Shown: positions 53,131 to 62,579 of the stretch, piece after piece
Position numbering within the stretch: position 1 is the stretch's first letter
Layout: each line of letters begins with the position of its first letter
Source of the DNA: DATKLL01 sp035542475
GTDB lineage: Bacteria; Desulfobacterota; Syntrophia; Syntrophales; UBA2185
DNA length: 64,000 nucleotides
Reading direction: 5' to 3'
Assembly (NCBI GenBank): GCA_035542475.1
Contig: DATKLL010000148.1
Span: 1-64,000 of the forward strand
Position numbers and translations under genes: made by a program
Notes under the pieces: model-generated
Databases searched by the model: none
The model's input: only the letters and a program-made list of their open reading frames with translations
What the model was told of the DNA's origin: nothing

Positions 53131-53143
53131 TTAAAAAACTTCC

Positions 53144-54142
53144 TTATCCTTCCCTCTGGCCTGTGTCTTGTGCGAAGAGGGCCGTTACAAATTCTTCACT
53201 ATTGAAACTCTTTAAATCATCCAGTCCTTCGCCGATACCGATATAGCGGATGGGTATGTTGAGTTCCCTGGCAATTCCTATAATGACTCCGCCCTTTGCT
53301 GTTCCATCCAGCTTAGTTAATATAATTCCCGATACTCCTATTTCATCATAAAACATCTTCGCCTGAAGAACGGCATTTTGGCCGGTCGTGGCATCGAGCA
53401 CGAGGAGGATCTCATGCTGACCACCCGGGAGTTCCCTTCCAATGATGCGCTTCATCTTCTTCAGCTCCTCCATCAGATTTACCTTGGTGTGAAGCCTGCC
53501 AGCCGTATCAATAATTAAGACATCAGCCTTCCTGGTCTTTGCTGCGTCAATGGCATCAAAGACAACAGCGGAAGGATCCGCGCCGATTTTCTGTTTGATC
53601 AGGGGCACATCCACCCTCTGGCTCCAGATTTCAAGCTGTTCGATCGCTGCCGCCCTGAAAGTGTCGGCGGCAACAAGCATGATGGACATACCGTCTTTTT
53701 TCAAATTATGCGCGAGCTTGCCAATGGTTGTCGTCTTGCCTGTCCCGTTGACGCCCACCACCAGTATAGTAAAGAGCCCATTACGCGGGACGTAAAAGGA
53801 TGATTCATTTTTTCTCAACGTGTTCGTGATGGTATCCTTCAGGACTTTTTTGAGCAGTGCAGGATTACCGAGTTCTTTTCTCCTGACCTGCTCCTTCATT
53901 TTTTCGATCAGCTCGTAGGTAAAGGCAGGACCGACATCAGCTGTTATCAGAGTTTCCTCCAGTTCTTCGAACAGTTTCTGATCAATGATCCTTTCCCCCA
54001 GGAGGAGGTCATCAATATTTTTAACGAAACTTTTCCTTGTCCTGGTAAGACCGGCCTTCAGTTTCTCGAAAAAACCCTTCTTTTCATTGTCTTCCATTCT
54101 CAAATCCATACCATAACTTGATTTATTTTTTCTTATAACCAT
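53144..54142 (-). CDS. ftsY: Signal recognition particle receptor FtsY
   Basis: Contains the SRP GTPase NG domain: G1 GVNGTGKTTTIGKLA, DTFRAAAIEQL, G3 DTAGRLHTK, G4 TKLDGTAKGG and GIGEGLDDL. It receives ribosome-SRP complexes at the membrane. The N-terminal A domain is very short. Start choice is uncertain: 54142, 54109 and 54097 are in-frame ATGs, none with a strong ribosome site. Confidence 0.96.
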   Translation of the reverse strand: MVIRKNKSSYGMDLRMEDNEKKGFFEKLKAGLTRTRKSFVKNIDDLLLGERIIDQKLFEELEETLITADVGPAFTYELIEKMKEQVRRKELGNPALLKKVLKDTITNTLRKNESSFYVPRNGLFTILVVGVNGTGKTTTIGKLAHNLKKDGMSIMLVAADTFRAAAIEQLEIWSQRVDVPLIKQKIGADPSAVVFDAIDAAKTRKADVLIIDTAGRLHTKVNLMEELKKMKRIIGRELPGGQHEILLVLDATTGQNAVLQAKMFYDEIGVSGIILTKLDGTAKGGVIIGIARELNIPIRYIGIGEGLDDLKSFNSEEFVTALFAQDTGQREG

Positions 54143-54615
54143 TTTTACCAGGAGATGTAAAGGACGGAATAAGGATGCCTTGGAACATCTGTTTATGCAA
54201 ATTTACACATATATCTTATATGACATATGTTGTTGAAATAATTAGATTTCTTGCCGATTTATGCTTGACACCGTCAGATAATTAGTGTAAAGGGAGGCGC
54301 TTCGTTCATTTCCCGGCTGATACCTGTGATCTGTTTTAATTCTCGCAGGAAAAATCAGAAAGCTGTTGCAAAAAACGAGTATTTTTTCTCAGACTCACAC
54401 AATATATATATATAATTCTCTAACTGATGAACTAGCACGCAGTTTTTTCAAAAGATGTTAATAGAATTCATCTACATTTACTCGCCACCATTACCAGCAC
54501 AGCATCTCTGTAGTCGAACATCTCTTTATTTCGATTACTATTTTATCGTCTGCAGTTTTAACGAAGGGCGTTAACAGACATGACCTATTTTCAGTTTGTA
54601 TGAAAGGAGTATGTA
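54143..54615. other. Divergent intergenic region ftsY/fdh
   Basis: About 470 bp, AT-rich. A TTGACA at 54265 with a weak -10 (TAAAGG) 17 bp later is the only promoter-like pair I can point to for the plus-strand formate dehydrogenase gene. An ATATATATATA tract lies near 54403. No gene or RNA is recognised. Confidence 0.35.
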
Positions 54616-57312
54616 ATGGAAACAAATAAGATTTCACTGACTATTGACGGAAAGGAGGTTCAAGCCACTGCCGGACAGACAATTCTGGAGGTTGCCCGGG
54701 ATAACGGTATTTATATACCGACGCTCTGTCAGTATGCGAATACCACAAATGTCGGTGCGTGCCGTGTGTGTGTGGTCGAGGTTGCGGGCGCGAGAACCCT
54801 TGTGGCCTCCTGCTGCATGCCGATAAACGCAGGCATGGTTGTCAAAACCGATACACCGGCTGTGAGGGCAGCCCAAAGACTGGTTGTCGAGCTACTCTGG
54901 TCTTCGGGCGATCACAACTGTCTTACGTGCGAACAGAACGGTGCCTGCGAACTGCAGAATCTGATTTACTGGTTACAGATCGAAAAACCACGGTTTGAAA
55001 TCGAATCCCCCGGTTATGAAATTGAAAAAACCAATGTTATGATTCAGAGAGACCTCAACAAATGCATCCTCTGCGGCAGATGTATCAGGGCCTGTAATGA
55101 GATTCAGGTCAATGAAGTCCTTGATTTTTCCATGCGGGGATTCCGCACTAAGGTCGGTCCAGCCTTTGATGCGGATTATATCGATTCCACATGCGTCTTC
55201 TGCGGCGAGTGTGTAGATTCCTGCCCGGTAGGTGCAATCACGTTTAAACAGGCAAAATTTCAGGGCCGTCCATGGGAATTGAAAAAGGTAAAAACGACAT
55301 GCACATACTGCGGCGTCGGCTGCCAGATGGATCTTAACATCCATAACGGTAAGATAATCAAAGTTACAGGCAATCGTGACTATGGTCAACCTAATGAGGG
55401 CAGACTCTGTGTCAAAGGCCGTTTCGGACTGGATTTCGTCCAGCATCCTGACCGCCTGAAAACCCCCCTTGTTCGGAAAAACGGGGAGTTGAAAGCGGCA
55501 AGCTGGGATGAGGCGTACAGCTTCATTGCTGATAAACTTCATTCTATCAAGAAGAAAAACGGTCCTGACAGTATCGCGGGGTTCTCCTCTGCAAGGGTTA
55601 CGAATGAAGAAAACTATCTCTTCCAGAAATTCATGAGAGCGGTAATCGGCACCAACAATGTAGATCACTGCGCACGTCTTTGACACTCCTCCACAGTGGC
55701 CGGTCTGGCCGCTGCCTTTGGAAGTGGTGCAATGACCAATTCTATCGATGAACTCGAATATACCAACGTCATGCTCGCCATAGGAACAAACACAACAGAG
55801 AATCACCCTGTTATCAGTTCTAAAGTAAAGCGAGCTGTTCGTCTGCGCGGTGCAAAACTGATCGTCGCTGATCCGAGAAAAATCGACCTGGTGAAATATG
55901 CCACCATATGGCTGCGCCAGAAGCCGGGCACTGACGTGGCCCTCTTAAACGGCATGATGAACGTAATTATCGCTGAAGGCCTCTACGCGAAGGAATATGT
56001 GGATACGCGCACCGAGGGCTTTGAAGCCCTGAAAAATGTAGTGGAGAAATTTACCCCGAAGTATTCGGAAAAGATCACAGGAGTCCCTGCCGAAGACATT
56101 AAAGCGGCAGCCCGTTTGTATGCGGGTGCGGGGAAGGCTGCAATCCTCTACACTATGGGTATCACACAACACGTCACGGGCACGGACAACGTCAAGTCCT
56201 GCGCGAATCTTGCCATGCTCTGCGGCTATGTGGGGATTGAGGGAGGGGGCGTCGATCCTCTGAGAGGGCAGAATAACGTCCAGGGTGCATGTGATATGGG
56301 CGCCCTTCCTGTCGTCTTCACCGGGTATCAGCCGGTAGCTAATGATGAGTCAAGGGCAAAATTCGAGAAGGCCTGGGGTGTCACTTTACCGCCCAAACCG
56401 GGTCTTACCATCGTGGAAACGTTGAATGCCGCCCATGAAGGAAAGGTGAAAGCCCTCTATGTCTGCGGTGAAAATCCCATGCTCTCCGATCCTGATTTGA
56501 CCCATGCAAAAGAAGCATTGAATCATCTGGATCTCCTTGTCGTACAGGATATCCTCCTCAGTGAAACGGCGCAGCTTGCGCACGTTGTCCTGCCCGCCGC
56601 CTGTTTCGCTGAAAAAGATGGAACCTTCTCTAACACCGAAAGGAGGGTGCAACGCGTCAGAAAGGCTGTAGATGCTCCCGGCCAGGCAAAACCGGACTGG
56701 GAAATCATTTCCGAACTGTCCACGAAAATGGGCTATCCTATGAAGTATGCCGCACCTGAATATATTATGAAGGAGATCAACCTGCTAACACCAAGCTATG
56801 CAGGCATCACTTATGGGAGACTTGAAAAAGAAGGCATTCAGTGGCCGTGTCCCAATACGGATCATCTGGGGACCAAGTTCCTGCATAAAGACAGATTCAG
56901 CAGAGGGCTCGGATTATTCCACGCCATAGATTATATTCCTCCGGCAGAAGTCCCGGATGCTCAGTATCCGTTTGTAATGACCACGGGTCGTGTCCTTTAC
57001 CAGTATCACACCGGTACCATGTCGCGCCTCTCCAAAGGAATAACGCAGAGATGCCCGGAATCCCTGGTAGAGATTAACCCGGGTGACGCAAAAAAACTCG
57101 GGATCAAGGAAGGCCAGTTGACTAAGGTCTCGTCACGACGCGGCATCGTCCAGGCGAAGGCTCAGGTAACGGAGCGCGTGCCTAAAGGGACCGTCTTCAT
57201 GAATTTCCATTTTAAGGAAGCAGCCGTTAATTTGCTCACGAACCCCGCTCTCGATCCGATTTGCAAAATTCCGGAATATAAGGTATGCGCCGTCAAAGTG
57301 GAAGCGGCATAG
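54616..57312 (+). CDS. fdhA: Selenocysteine-containing formate dehydrogenase, NuoG-like catalytic subunit
   Basis: One 898-residue protein if the in-frame TGA at 55681-55683 is read as selenocysteine (residue 356, context DHCARL-U-HSSTVAGL). The N-terminus is NuoG-like: a 2Fe-2S domain (CQYANTTNVGACRVC), a His/Cys 4Fe-4S site (HNCLTCEQNGAC) and two 4Fe-4S motifs (CILCGRCIRAC, CVFCGECVDSC). Then a further 4Fe-4S site (CTYCGVGC) and the molybdopterin/tungstopterin domains. It interconverts formate and CO2. The Sec ligand and SECIS hairpin are in place. No NuoE/F-like or electron-transfer subunits lie next to it. GAAAGGAG precedes the ATG. An OFA carrier gene follows. Confidence 0.95.
55694..55714 (+). 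promoter_or_regulatory. Bacterial SECIS hairpin
   Basis: CAGTGGCC pairs fully (one G-U) with GGCCGCTG around the loop GGTCT, starting 10 bases after the TGA. The stem, distance and GGTCT loop are those of E. coli-type SECIS elements recognised by SelB. Confidence 0.9.
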
Positions 57313-57330
57313 AAAGAACCCATGATTGAC

Positions 57331-57360
57331 AGTTGCCCCGCCCATCAGTGGGGCAACTTT
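57331..57360 (+). terminator. Hairpin after the formate dehydrogenase gene
   Basis: AGTTGCCCC pairs with GGGGCAACT across a ten-base loop, followed by TTAAATT. It is 18 bp after the stop, so partial termination before the OFA gene is likely. Confidence 0.75.
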
Positions 57361-57406
57361 AAATTATAGAAGAGTAAAATATTTTATAATGAAGGAGCAA
57401 TGTATT

Positions 57407-58648
57407 ATGAGTAATGAAAATTTAGAAGGAAAGAGATGGTGGATTGCGATTGCCGCAATCGTCATGCAATTGTGTCTGGGGACGGTCTATGCCTGGTCCG
57501 TTTTTAAGAAACCTTTAATGGCCACCCATGGCTGGGGTGAGACGGCCACGCAGGTGACGTTTATGATCTGTATCGGCATGATCGGCATCGCCGCTGCCTT
57601 TGGAGGGACCCTTGTAGATAAGAAAGGCCCCAAGTTTGTGGCTACCATCGGCGGTATTCTGTTCGGTGTTGGAACCCTCCTTTCCGGGTTGGCCGATCAG
57701 ATGGGAAGCATCTGGCTTCTTTATTTAGGGTTTGGTCTCATTGCCGGCCTGGGGAACGGCTTCGGCTACATTACACCCATCGCCACCCTGATCCGCTGGT
57801 TTCCCGACAAGAGGGGTCTGGTGACGGGTCTCGCGGTTATGGGTTTCGGTGTCGGCGCCTTCTTTATGGGCAAGATCGCTCCCCCGATGGTGATTTCCAT
57901 GGGTGTGGCACAAACGTTCTATATCTGGGGCGTGATCTTCCTCGTTCTAGTTACAGCATCAGCACAGTTATACAAGAATCCACCCAAAGGCTGGCTCCCG
58001 GCGGGTTTCACTCCCAAAGCGGCAACTGGCGTCTCCGCAGCGCAGTCATTCACCTTTGACGAAGCCGTGAAGACTCCCCAATGGTGGATGCTCTGGGGCA
58101 TGCTTTTTCTGAACGTATCCGCCGGACTCGGTCTGATTTCACAGCTCTCACCCATGGCCCAAGATGTAATCAAGAAGGCCGATCCCACCATAACTGCGGC
58201 GGCCCTGGCTCTCGCGGGTGGATCGATCCTGGCATACGCGTCCATCTTTAACGGCCTGGGCAGGCTCTTCTGGGCCTGGACATCGGATGCCATCGGCAGG
58301 CGGAACGTCTTCATTACGATGTTCATTACGCAGGCTGCACTCTACATCTTATTGCCCTTTATCGGAAGCGAATTTATTTTCACGATAATCGCATGCTATT
58401 TGCTGGCCTGTTACGGCGGCGGTTTTGCCACTATGCCGGCCTTCGCCGCAGACTCCTTTGGCCCGGGATACATCGGCAAGGTGTACGGGATTATGCTGAC
58501 GGCGTGGGGCGCCGCGGGTATTGTGGGACCGCTGGTATTCGCCGCGATAAAGGGCGTTGCGTTGTACGTAGCCGCAGGACTCCTGATCGTTGGCCTCCTG
58601 CTGGCGCTCGGCTACAAGAGACCGGCGCCGAAAGAAGCGAAGGCATAA
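57407..58648 (+). CDS. OFA-family major facilitator (oxalate/formate antiporter type)
   Basis: The 413-residue protein has twelve membrane helices. LCLGTVYAWSVFKKPL at the start, the FGGTLVDKKGPK loop, GNGFGYITPIATLIRWFPDKRGL, and NGLGRLFWAWTSDAIGRRN are the hallmarks of the OFA group. Placed right behind a formate dehydrogenase, formate or oxalate is the probable substrate. The ATG at 57407 has GAAGGAG nine bases upstream; earlier in-frame starts overlap the terminator. Confidence 0.92.
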   Translation: MSNENLEGKRWWIAIAAIVMQLCLGTVYAWSVFKKPLMATHGWGETATQVTFMICIGMIGIAAAFGGTLVDKKGPKFVATIGGILFGVGTLLSGLADQMGSIWLLYLGFGLIAGLGNGFGYITPIATLIRWFPDKRGLVTGLAVMGFGVGAFFMGKIAPPMVISMGVAQTFYIWGVIFLVLVTASAQLYKNPPKGWLPAGFTPKAATGVSAAQSFTFDEAVKTPQWWMLWGMLFLNVSAGLGLISQLSPMAQDVIKKADPTITAAALALAGGSILAYASIFNGLGRLFWAWTSDAIGRRNVFITMFITQAALYILLPFIGSEFIFTIIACYLLACYGGGFATMPAFAADSFGPGYIGKVYGIMLTAWGAAGIVGPLVFAAIKGVALYVAAGLLIVGLLLALGYKRPAPKEAKA

Positions 58649-58666
58649 CTTCTCATATTTATAAAC

Positions 58667-58715
58667 GCAGGGCGGATTTCATCACATTCTACCAAAATGA
58701 GGCAGATCCGTCCTG
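58667..58715 (+). terminator. Possible terminator hairpin after the OFA gene
   Basis: GCAGGGCGGAT pairs with ATCCGTCCTGC (one G-U) around a 27-base loop. No U-tract follows. Position 19 bp after the stop suggests a termination or mRNA-stabilising role. Confidence 0.4.
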
Positions 58716-58940
58716 CCGTAACACGGAAATTGGCGGTAGGCAGGTTTGGATTTAAATTTTGTTGCTCTCTTTTATATCATCCGATGGATAATCAATTTTC
58801 AGCCATAGCCTGATTGCTATTCCTTCCGGATCATGTTTAATTTTAGCAACTGTATAGTTTTAAATATTCTGAAAAATAATAAATTATCTATATTTTCATG
58901 CCAACCGCTGCCTGGAATCATTTAAGGAGGAATGGAGAAA

Positions 58941-59405
58941 ATGCAAAATACACTTAGCTCTGTAATTAATATGGCCATAGACAAAGAGCAGGAGGCCTAC
59001 GATTTTTATATGGACCTCTATAACCTGGTAGAGGATAAGGAGGCGAAGAGCACCCTGAAGTATATTGCCCAGGAGGAAGCCAAGCATAAAGAATTTCTGA
59101 CGACATGCCAGGAAGGCCGCTTCTGCTCGGAAGTTTTGAAATTGGAGACACCCGTTGATTATAAAATCATAGAACACATGAAGAAGCCGGATGTTAAAAA
59201 GGACTTAAAAAGCGCCGAGGTCTATCTGATTGCCGCCAACAGGGAGATTAACGCCTACAATTTTTACAACAGCCTGGCAAGAAGCTATCCGGCAGGCGAT
59301 GTGAAAGAGCTGTTGACCAAAATGGCAAGCGAAGAATTAAAGCACAAGGAAAAGATGGAGTATCTTTACGCCAATACGGCTTTTCCGCAAACTGCCGGCG
59401 GTTGA
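58941..59405 (+). CDS. Rubrerythrin-like ferritin-fold protein
   Basis: A four-helix di-iron protein with two Glu/His pairs: KEQEAYDFY plus EEAKHKEF in the first half and AANREINAYNFY plus EELKHKEKM in the second. There is no C-terminal rubredoxin domain. Such proteins reduce peroxide or store iron in anaerobes. The ATG at 58941 is chosen because the one at 58932 lies on the AAGGAGG itself. Confidence 0.88.
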   Translation: MQNTLSSVINMAIDKEQEAYDFYMDLYNLVEDKEAKSTLKYIAQEEAKHKEFLTTCQEGRFCSEVLKLETPVDYKIIEHMKKPDVKKDLKSAEVYLIAANREINAYNFYNSLARSYPAGDVKELLTKMASEELKHKEKMEYLYANTAFPQTAGG

Positions 59406-59482
59406 TTTCTTTAATAAGGCAGAGTAACAGAGTTCTTTTTAGATGCTTAAATAACAAAGATCAATGAATGGAGGGTTAAAAA

Positions 59483-59923
59483 ATGTTTGCACCGAAAAAT
59501 ATTTTAGTTCCAACAGATTTTTCCGAGTATTCAGACAAGGCATTAAAGAAGGCTGTGGATATTGCATCAGAGCATAAGTCCAAGATTTATCTTCTGCATG
59601 TCGTAGATCAGGTAGTGCAGTGCGCGGTCGATTATTGCCTCGATATCTCTCTCGTGAAGCAAGTCGAAAAGCAGAGTTTGAAGTTTGCCAGGGAAAAGCT
59701 GCAAAAGGAAGTGGAACAGCTAGCTCCGTCCAAGAAAATACAGATCAGCGCTGATGTAAAGATGGGAGATACACTTGAAACGATCCTAAAAGAGCAAAAA
59801 GACAAACGCATTGATCTCATTGTGATCGCATCACGGGGGAAAAAGGGATTAATTCATCATCTCGGCAGTGTCGCCGATAAGGTTATGAGGGCAGCCAAAT
59901 GCCCCGTCATGCTGGTTAAGTAA
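59483..59923 (+). CDS. Universal stress protein (UspA family)
   Basis: 146 residues with KNILVPTDFSEYSDKAL at the start, and the ATP-binding-type signature IVIASRGKKGLIHHLGSVADKVM near the end, then CPVMLV. Cytoplasmic stress protein, probably nucleotide-binding. GGAGGG precedes the ATG. Confidence 0.95.
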   Translation: MFAPKNILVPTDFSEYSDKALKKAVDIASEHKSKIYLLHVVDQVVQCAVDYCLDISLVKQVEKQSLKFAREKLQKEVEQLAPSKKIQISADVKMGDTLETILKEQKDKRIDLIVIASRGKKGLIHHLGSVADKVMRAAKCPVMLVK

Positions 59924-59924
59924 A

Positions 59925-60134
59925 GTTGCCGTCATCAACCGCGATCGCTGCATCGGTTGTGGAGTTTGTGTTGTGGCATGTGTTAATGATGCCCAACTAA
60001 TGCATAAAAAAGATAAAACTCATATACCACCAAAAACCCATAACGATATGTACAAGAAAATTATGATCGAACGTTTTGGGTTAGTGAATACTTTAAAAAC
60101 TGTGTCGCGTGTATTGACGGGGAGAAAGGTATAG
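59925..60134 (+). pseudogene. C-terminal remnant of a 4Fe-4S ferredoxin-like protein
   Basis: The frame reads VAVINRDRCIGCGVCVVACV, then HIPPKTHNDMYKKIM and LTGRKV before a stop. This is the last 4Fe-4S cluster and tail of a larger ferredoxin-like protein; the third-to-fourth Cys spacing survives but the usual Pro after the last Cys is Val. No start codon precedes the cluster and the frame begins right at the uspA stop, so the front is gone. Confidence 0.7.
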
Positions 60135-60156
60135 CAAAAAAAGGAAGGACAACACG

Positions 60157-60189
60157 AAGGGCAGGGTCAAATTGGCTCTGCCCTTTTTG
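60157..60189 (+). terminator. Rho-independent terminator
   Basis: AAGGGCAG..G pairs with CTCTGCCCTT, followed by TTTTTG. It closes the uspA and ferredoxin-remnant transcript. Confidence 0.85.
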
Positions 60190-60224
60190 TATCTCAAATT
60201 AGGGATTATCAATTGAAATGTAAC

Positions 60225-60341
60225 ATGGATGAACAAAAATGGCTTTACAGAAAAAAAGCAATAAAGAAGTGGTTGTTTAAATCATCTGCTTATCTTAAGC
60301 TTCTTGTAGATCCAAAAGTTAAAGATTTTCGATTTAAGTGA
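60225..60341 (+). CDS. Very small basic ORF
   Basis: 38 codons, MDEQKWLYRKKAIKKWLFKS and LLVDPKVKDFRFK. Highly basic with Trp residues; no family recognised. No clear ribosome site, so it may be a relic like the ferredoxin fragment before it. Confidence 0.25.
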   Translation: MDEQKWLYRKKAIKKWLFKSSAYLKLLVDPKVKDFRFK

Positions 60342-60371
60342 TTCGACACTAGAGAAAGGAGTAAATCGACC

Positions 60372-60833
60372 ATGGCCGACTACACGGAAAAACCGAAAGG
60401 GTGGAAGGATCTCTCCCCCGAGAAGCTGGCCGAATTAATGAACCGACGCAGTGAGGGTTATCTCCCGGCACTGCTCGGCTTCACATTGGAGTCAGTATCT
60501 AAGGAGCGCGTGCGCGCCCGCATGGAGATTGAGAAACACCACTTGGCCCCCAATGATTATCTGCACGCAGCTTCCGTAATCACTCTGGCTGACACTACCT
60601 GCGGATACGCAACCATCATCAACCTTCCCGAAGGCGCAGGGGGCTTCACAACCATCGAATTGAATACTAACTTCCTCGGCACAGCCCGCGAAGGTGTCAT
60701 ATTATGTGAGGGGACACCCGCCCATATCGGAAGACGTACTATGGTCTGGGACGCCCGCGTATGGGATGAAAAATCAGGAAGAACCCTTGCACTTTTTCGC
60801 TGCACCCAGATGATTCTGCCGAAACAGCAATAA
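60372..60833 (+). CDS. PaaI-family hotdog thioesterase
   Basis: The 153-residue protein has the hotdog-fold thioesterase pattern: LLGFTLESVSKERVRARMEI, then DYLHAASVITLADTTCGYAT, in which the acidic residue of the LADT helix is catalytic in the family, and FTTIELNTNFLGTA. It hydrolyses acyl-CoA thioesters of unknown identity. GAAAGGAG precedes the start. Confidence 0.92.
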   Translation: MADYTEKPKGWKDLSPEKLAELMNRRSEGYLPALLGFTLESVSKERVRARMEIEKHHLAPNDYLHAASVITLADTTCGYATIINLPEGAGGFTTIELNTNFLGTAREGVILCEGTPAHIGRRTMVWDARVWDEKSGRTLALFRCTQMILPKQQ

Positions 60834-60972
60834 GACTCTGACAGAGTTAGCAGGATGCTGACCAAACTCAAACCGGCCCAGCGTGCGGCTATTCTTAGCC
60901 ACGGGCCGCTCGTCCTGAAGGACGTGGATGCTTATAGCAGGTTGATCACCGCTGCGGTTAAGAATATGGCAA

Positions 60973-61485
60973 CTAGAGTGTTTCCTTTTCTCCCGAAGTG
61001 AAATTGCTTCCGAGGTAAGCATTTACAAGTTCTTCGTTATTCTTAACCTGTTCCATGCCTCGCCGGATCATTGCCCCAGCCTGGGAGCGGGCAGGAGCGG
61101 CGGGGGCATAAAGGAGTTCCTCCAGGAGTTCCGGTTCGGTTGCGCCGCGTGGAAATAATTCAACGCCTCCTTCTCGTGGCGGCGGTGGTGCGGTGAGATT
61201 GAATGCTGCGGACAGAAGGAGGGGATCGCTCTGGTTTCCATCATCATCTCTTGCGGTGACCGCTATGTAATAGATCCCCCGTTTCCTGGGAAATTCAGGC
61301 CATTCATCAGGAATAACTATCTCAGTTTTATCTCGTGGGATGGTTTTTGAAATCACCCCCGGAGTGTCTCCCCATGAAAATGTTGCCGGATTTATCGGGT
61401 GGGCTTCTGTGCCGAGATAGATCACATAGCCTGTGGCTCCGGCCACAGATTCCCACCATATGCACCTTTTCTGAATGAACGGCAT
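60973..61485 (-). CDS. Fibronectin type III-like protein
   Basis: Residues ~8-95 follow an Fn3 pattern: WWESVAGATGYVIYLGTE, then IYYIAVTARDDDGNQSD. A Pro-rich linker and a helical C-terminus (MIRRGMEQVKNNEELVNAYL) follow. No signal peptide is present. It starts 30 bp after the ParA-CBM48 gene and should be co-transcribed, so the two probably work together inside the cell. Function unknown. Confidence 0.75.
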   Translation of the reverse strand: MPFIQKRCIWWESVAGATGYVIYLGTEAHPINPATFSWGDTPGVISKTIPRDKTEIVIPDEWPEFPRKRGIYYIAVTARDDDGNQSDPLLLSAAFNLTAPPPPREGGVELFPRGATEPELLEELLYAPAAPARSQAGAMIRRGMEQVKNNEELVNAYLGSNFTSGEKETL

Positions 61486-61514
61486 AGTCTGGCCTTCCCC
61501 AGGGAATTATTCGG

Positions 61515-62579
61515 TCAGATACTTATTATGCTGTCGAAAGACCCGAAATCATTACTCTCGACATTTTGATTCCTGTGATCAATGTTCCATTCCCCGTCGA
61601 CGAGGAATTTGTATCGGTAAGTGCCCGGCGGCAGTTCCATCCGCTTCTCCCAGAACCCGTTTTCGCCGCGCAGCAACCTGCTTCCTTCGTCTGCAGCCCA
61701 ATCATTGAATTCACCAACAAGGTAGATTTCATTTGCTGCCGGCGCTTCAATGACAAAGGTCACCTCCCGCATGTCCATTCCGGACACTGCTTCATTCTGC
61801 TTCCACTCCGGCACATGCTGGCCGCACAGCATTATCTCTTCCGCGAGCAGCACGTAATCTCTCGCGCCGTTTGATGTCGGGTAGAAACTGATGACTGATG
61901 CGCCTTCAGAGACCGCTCGCTTAAGGGCCACGTTATGCCGTATGACGGTTTGAAGCAGCCTGTCACCGAAAAATGACTCAACTTCATCAAGTATTGACTG
62001 CGAATACTTGGTGCGTTTATCGAAAAGGGTGGCGAGGGCGCTGACCTGGGGGGCGCGACCTGTTTTCCTTCCCACCAGTTCAATCATTCCCAGAAGCTTG
62101 CCGACACCGAAAAGGGTAAAGGGGCTCATATCGATAGGGATGATGACCCAATCGGCCGCTCTCAAGGCATTGAAGGTGAGAAAGCCCAGACTTGGGGGAC
62201 AATCGATCAGGGCGTAATCGTATGAATGGCAGTCGGATAAGACTTTGCGGAGCACTGAGACCGCATCTTCTCTGTCGTTGAGTTCCTGCTCAAGGGTGGA
62301 TAGTTGTGCATTCGACGGCAGGATATCGAGATCCGGAGAGACCGGCACAATACAGCTTCCAAAAGGACGTTTCTTCTCCGGTTTTTCTGTCAGCACGTTA
62401 TACGCCGAGCTGTCGGGTGACTGGTCGTCTTTTCGCAGGGCAAAGGAAGCGTGGGCTTGGGGGTCCAGGTCGATTACAAGCACCTGCTTTCCGTTCTTGG
62501 CGAGGGCTGCACCAAGGTTTATGGCCGTGGTTGTTTTGCCGCACCCGCCTTTTTGATTTGCAATGGCAATCGTCTTCAT
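61515..62579 (-). CDS. ParA/Soj-type ATPase fused to a CBM48 (AMPK glycogen-binding-like) domain
   Basis: Residues 1-~255 are a ParA ATPase with deviant Walker A QKGGCGKTTT (signature Lys present), IDLDPQAHAS, and Walker B-like YALIDCPPSLGFLTFNAL. Residues ~275-354 are an early-set glycan-binding-like domain: VTFVIEAPAANEIYLVGEFN, then ELPPGTYRYKFLVDGEW and NVESNDFGS, the pattern of AMPK-beta/CBM48 domains. The ATG at 62579 follows AAGGAGGACCCGAC. ParA proteins position DNA or protein cargo; here the C-terminal domain might tether it to glycogen. This is an unusual pairing. Confidence 0.9.
   Translation of the reverse strand: MKTIAIANQKGGCGKTTTAINLGAALAKNGKQVLVIDLDPQAHASFALRKDDQSPDSSAYNVLTEKPEKKRPFGSCIVPVSPDLDILPSNAQLSTLEQELNDREDAVSVLRKVLSDCHSYDYALIDCPPSLGFLTFNALRAADWVIIPIDMSPFTLFGVGKLLGMIELVGRKTGRAPQVSALATLFDKRTKYSQSILDEVESFFGDRLLQTVIRHNVALKRAVSEGASVISFYPTSNGARDYVLLAEEIMLCGQHVPEWKQNEAVSGMDMREVTFVIEAPAANEIYLVGEFNDWAADEGSRLLRGENGFWEKRMELPPGTYRYKFLVDGEWNIDHRNQNVESNDFGSFDSIISI

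Noticed and set aside
55681..55683. TGA inside formate dehydrogenase as a sign of a pseudogene
   Set aside because: The two frames are in phase, the codon sits at the known Sec position, and a SECIS hairpin with GGTCT loop follows.
60855..61001. Plus-strand 48-codon frame starting MLTKLKPAQRAAILSHGP
   Set aside because: It looks protein-like and may be a gene tail, but I recognise no family, it lacks a ribosome site and it overlaps the end of the Fn3-like gene.
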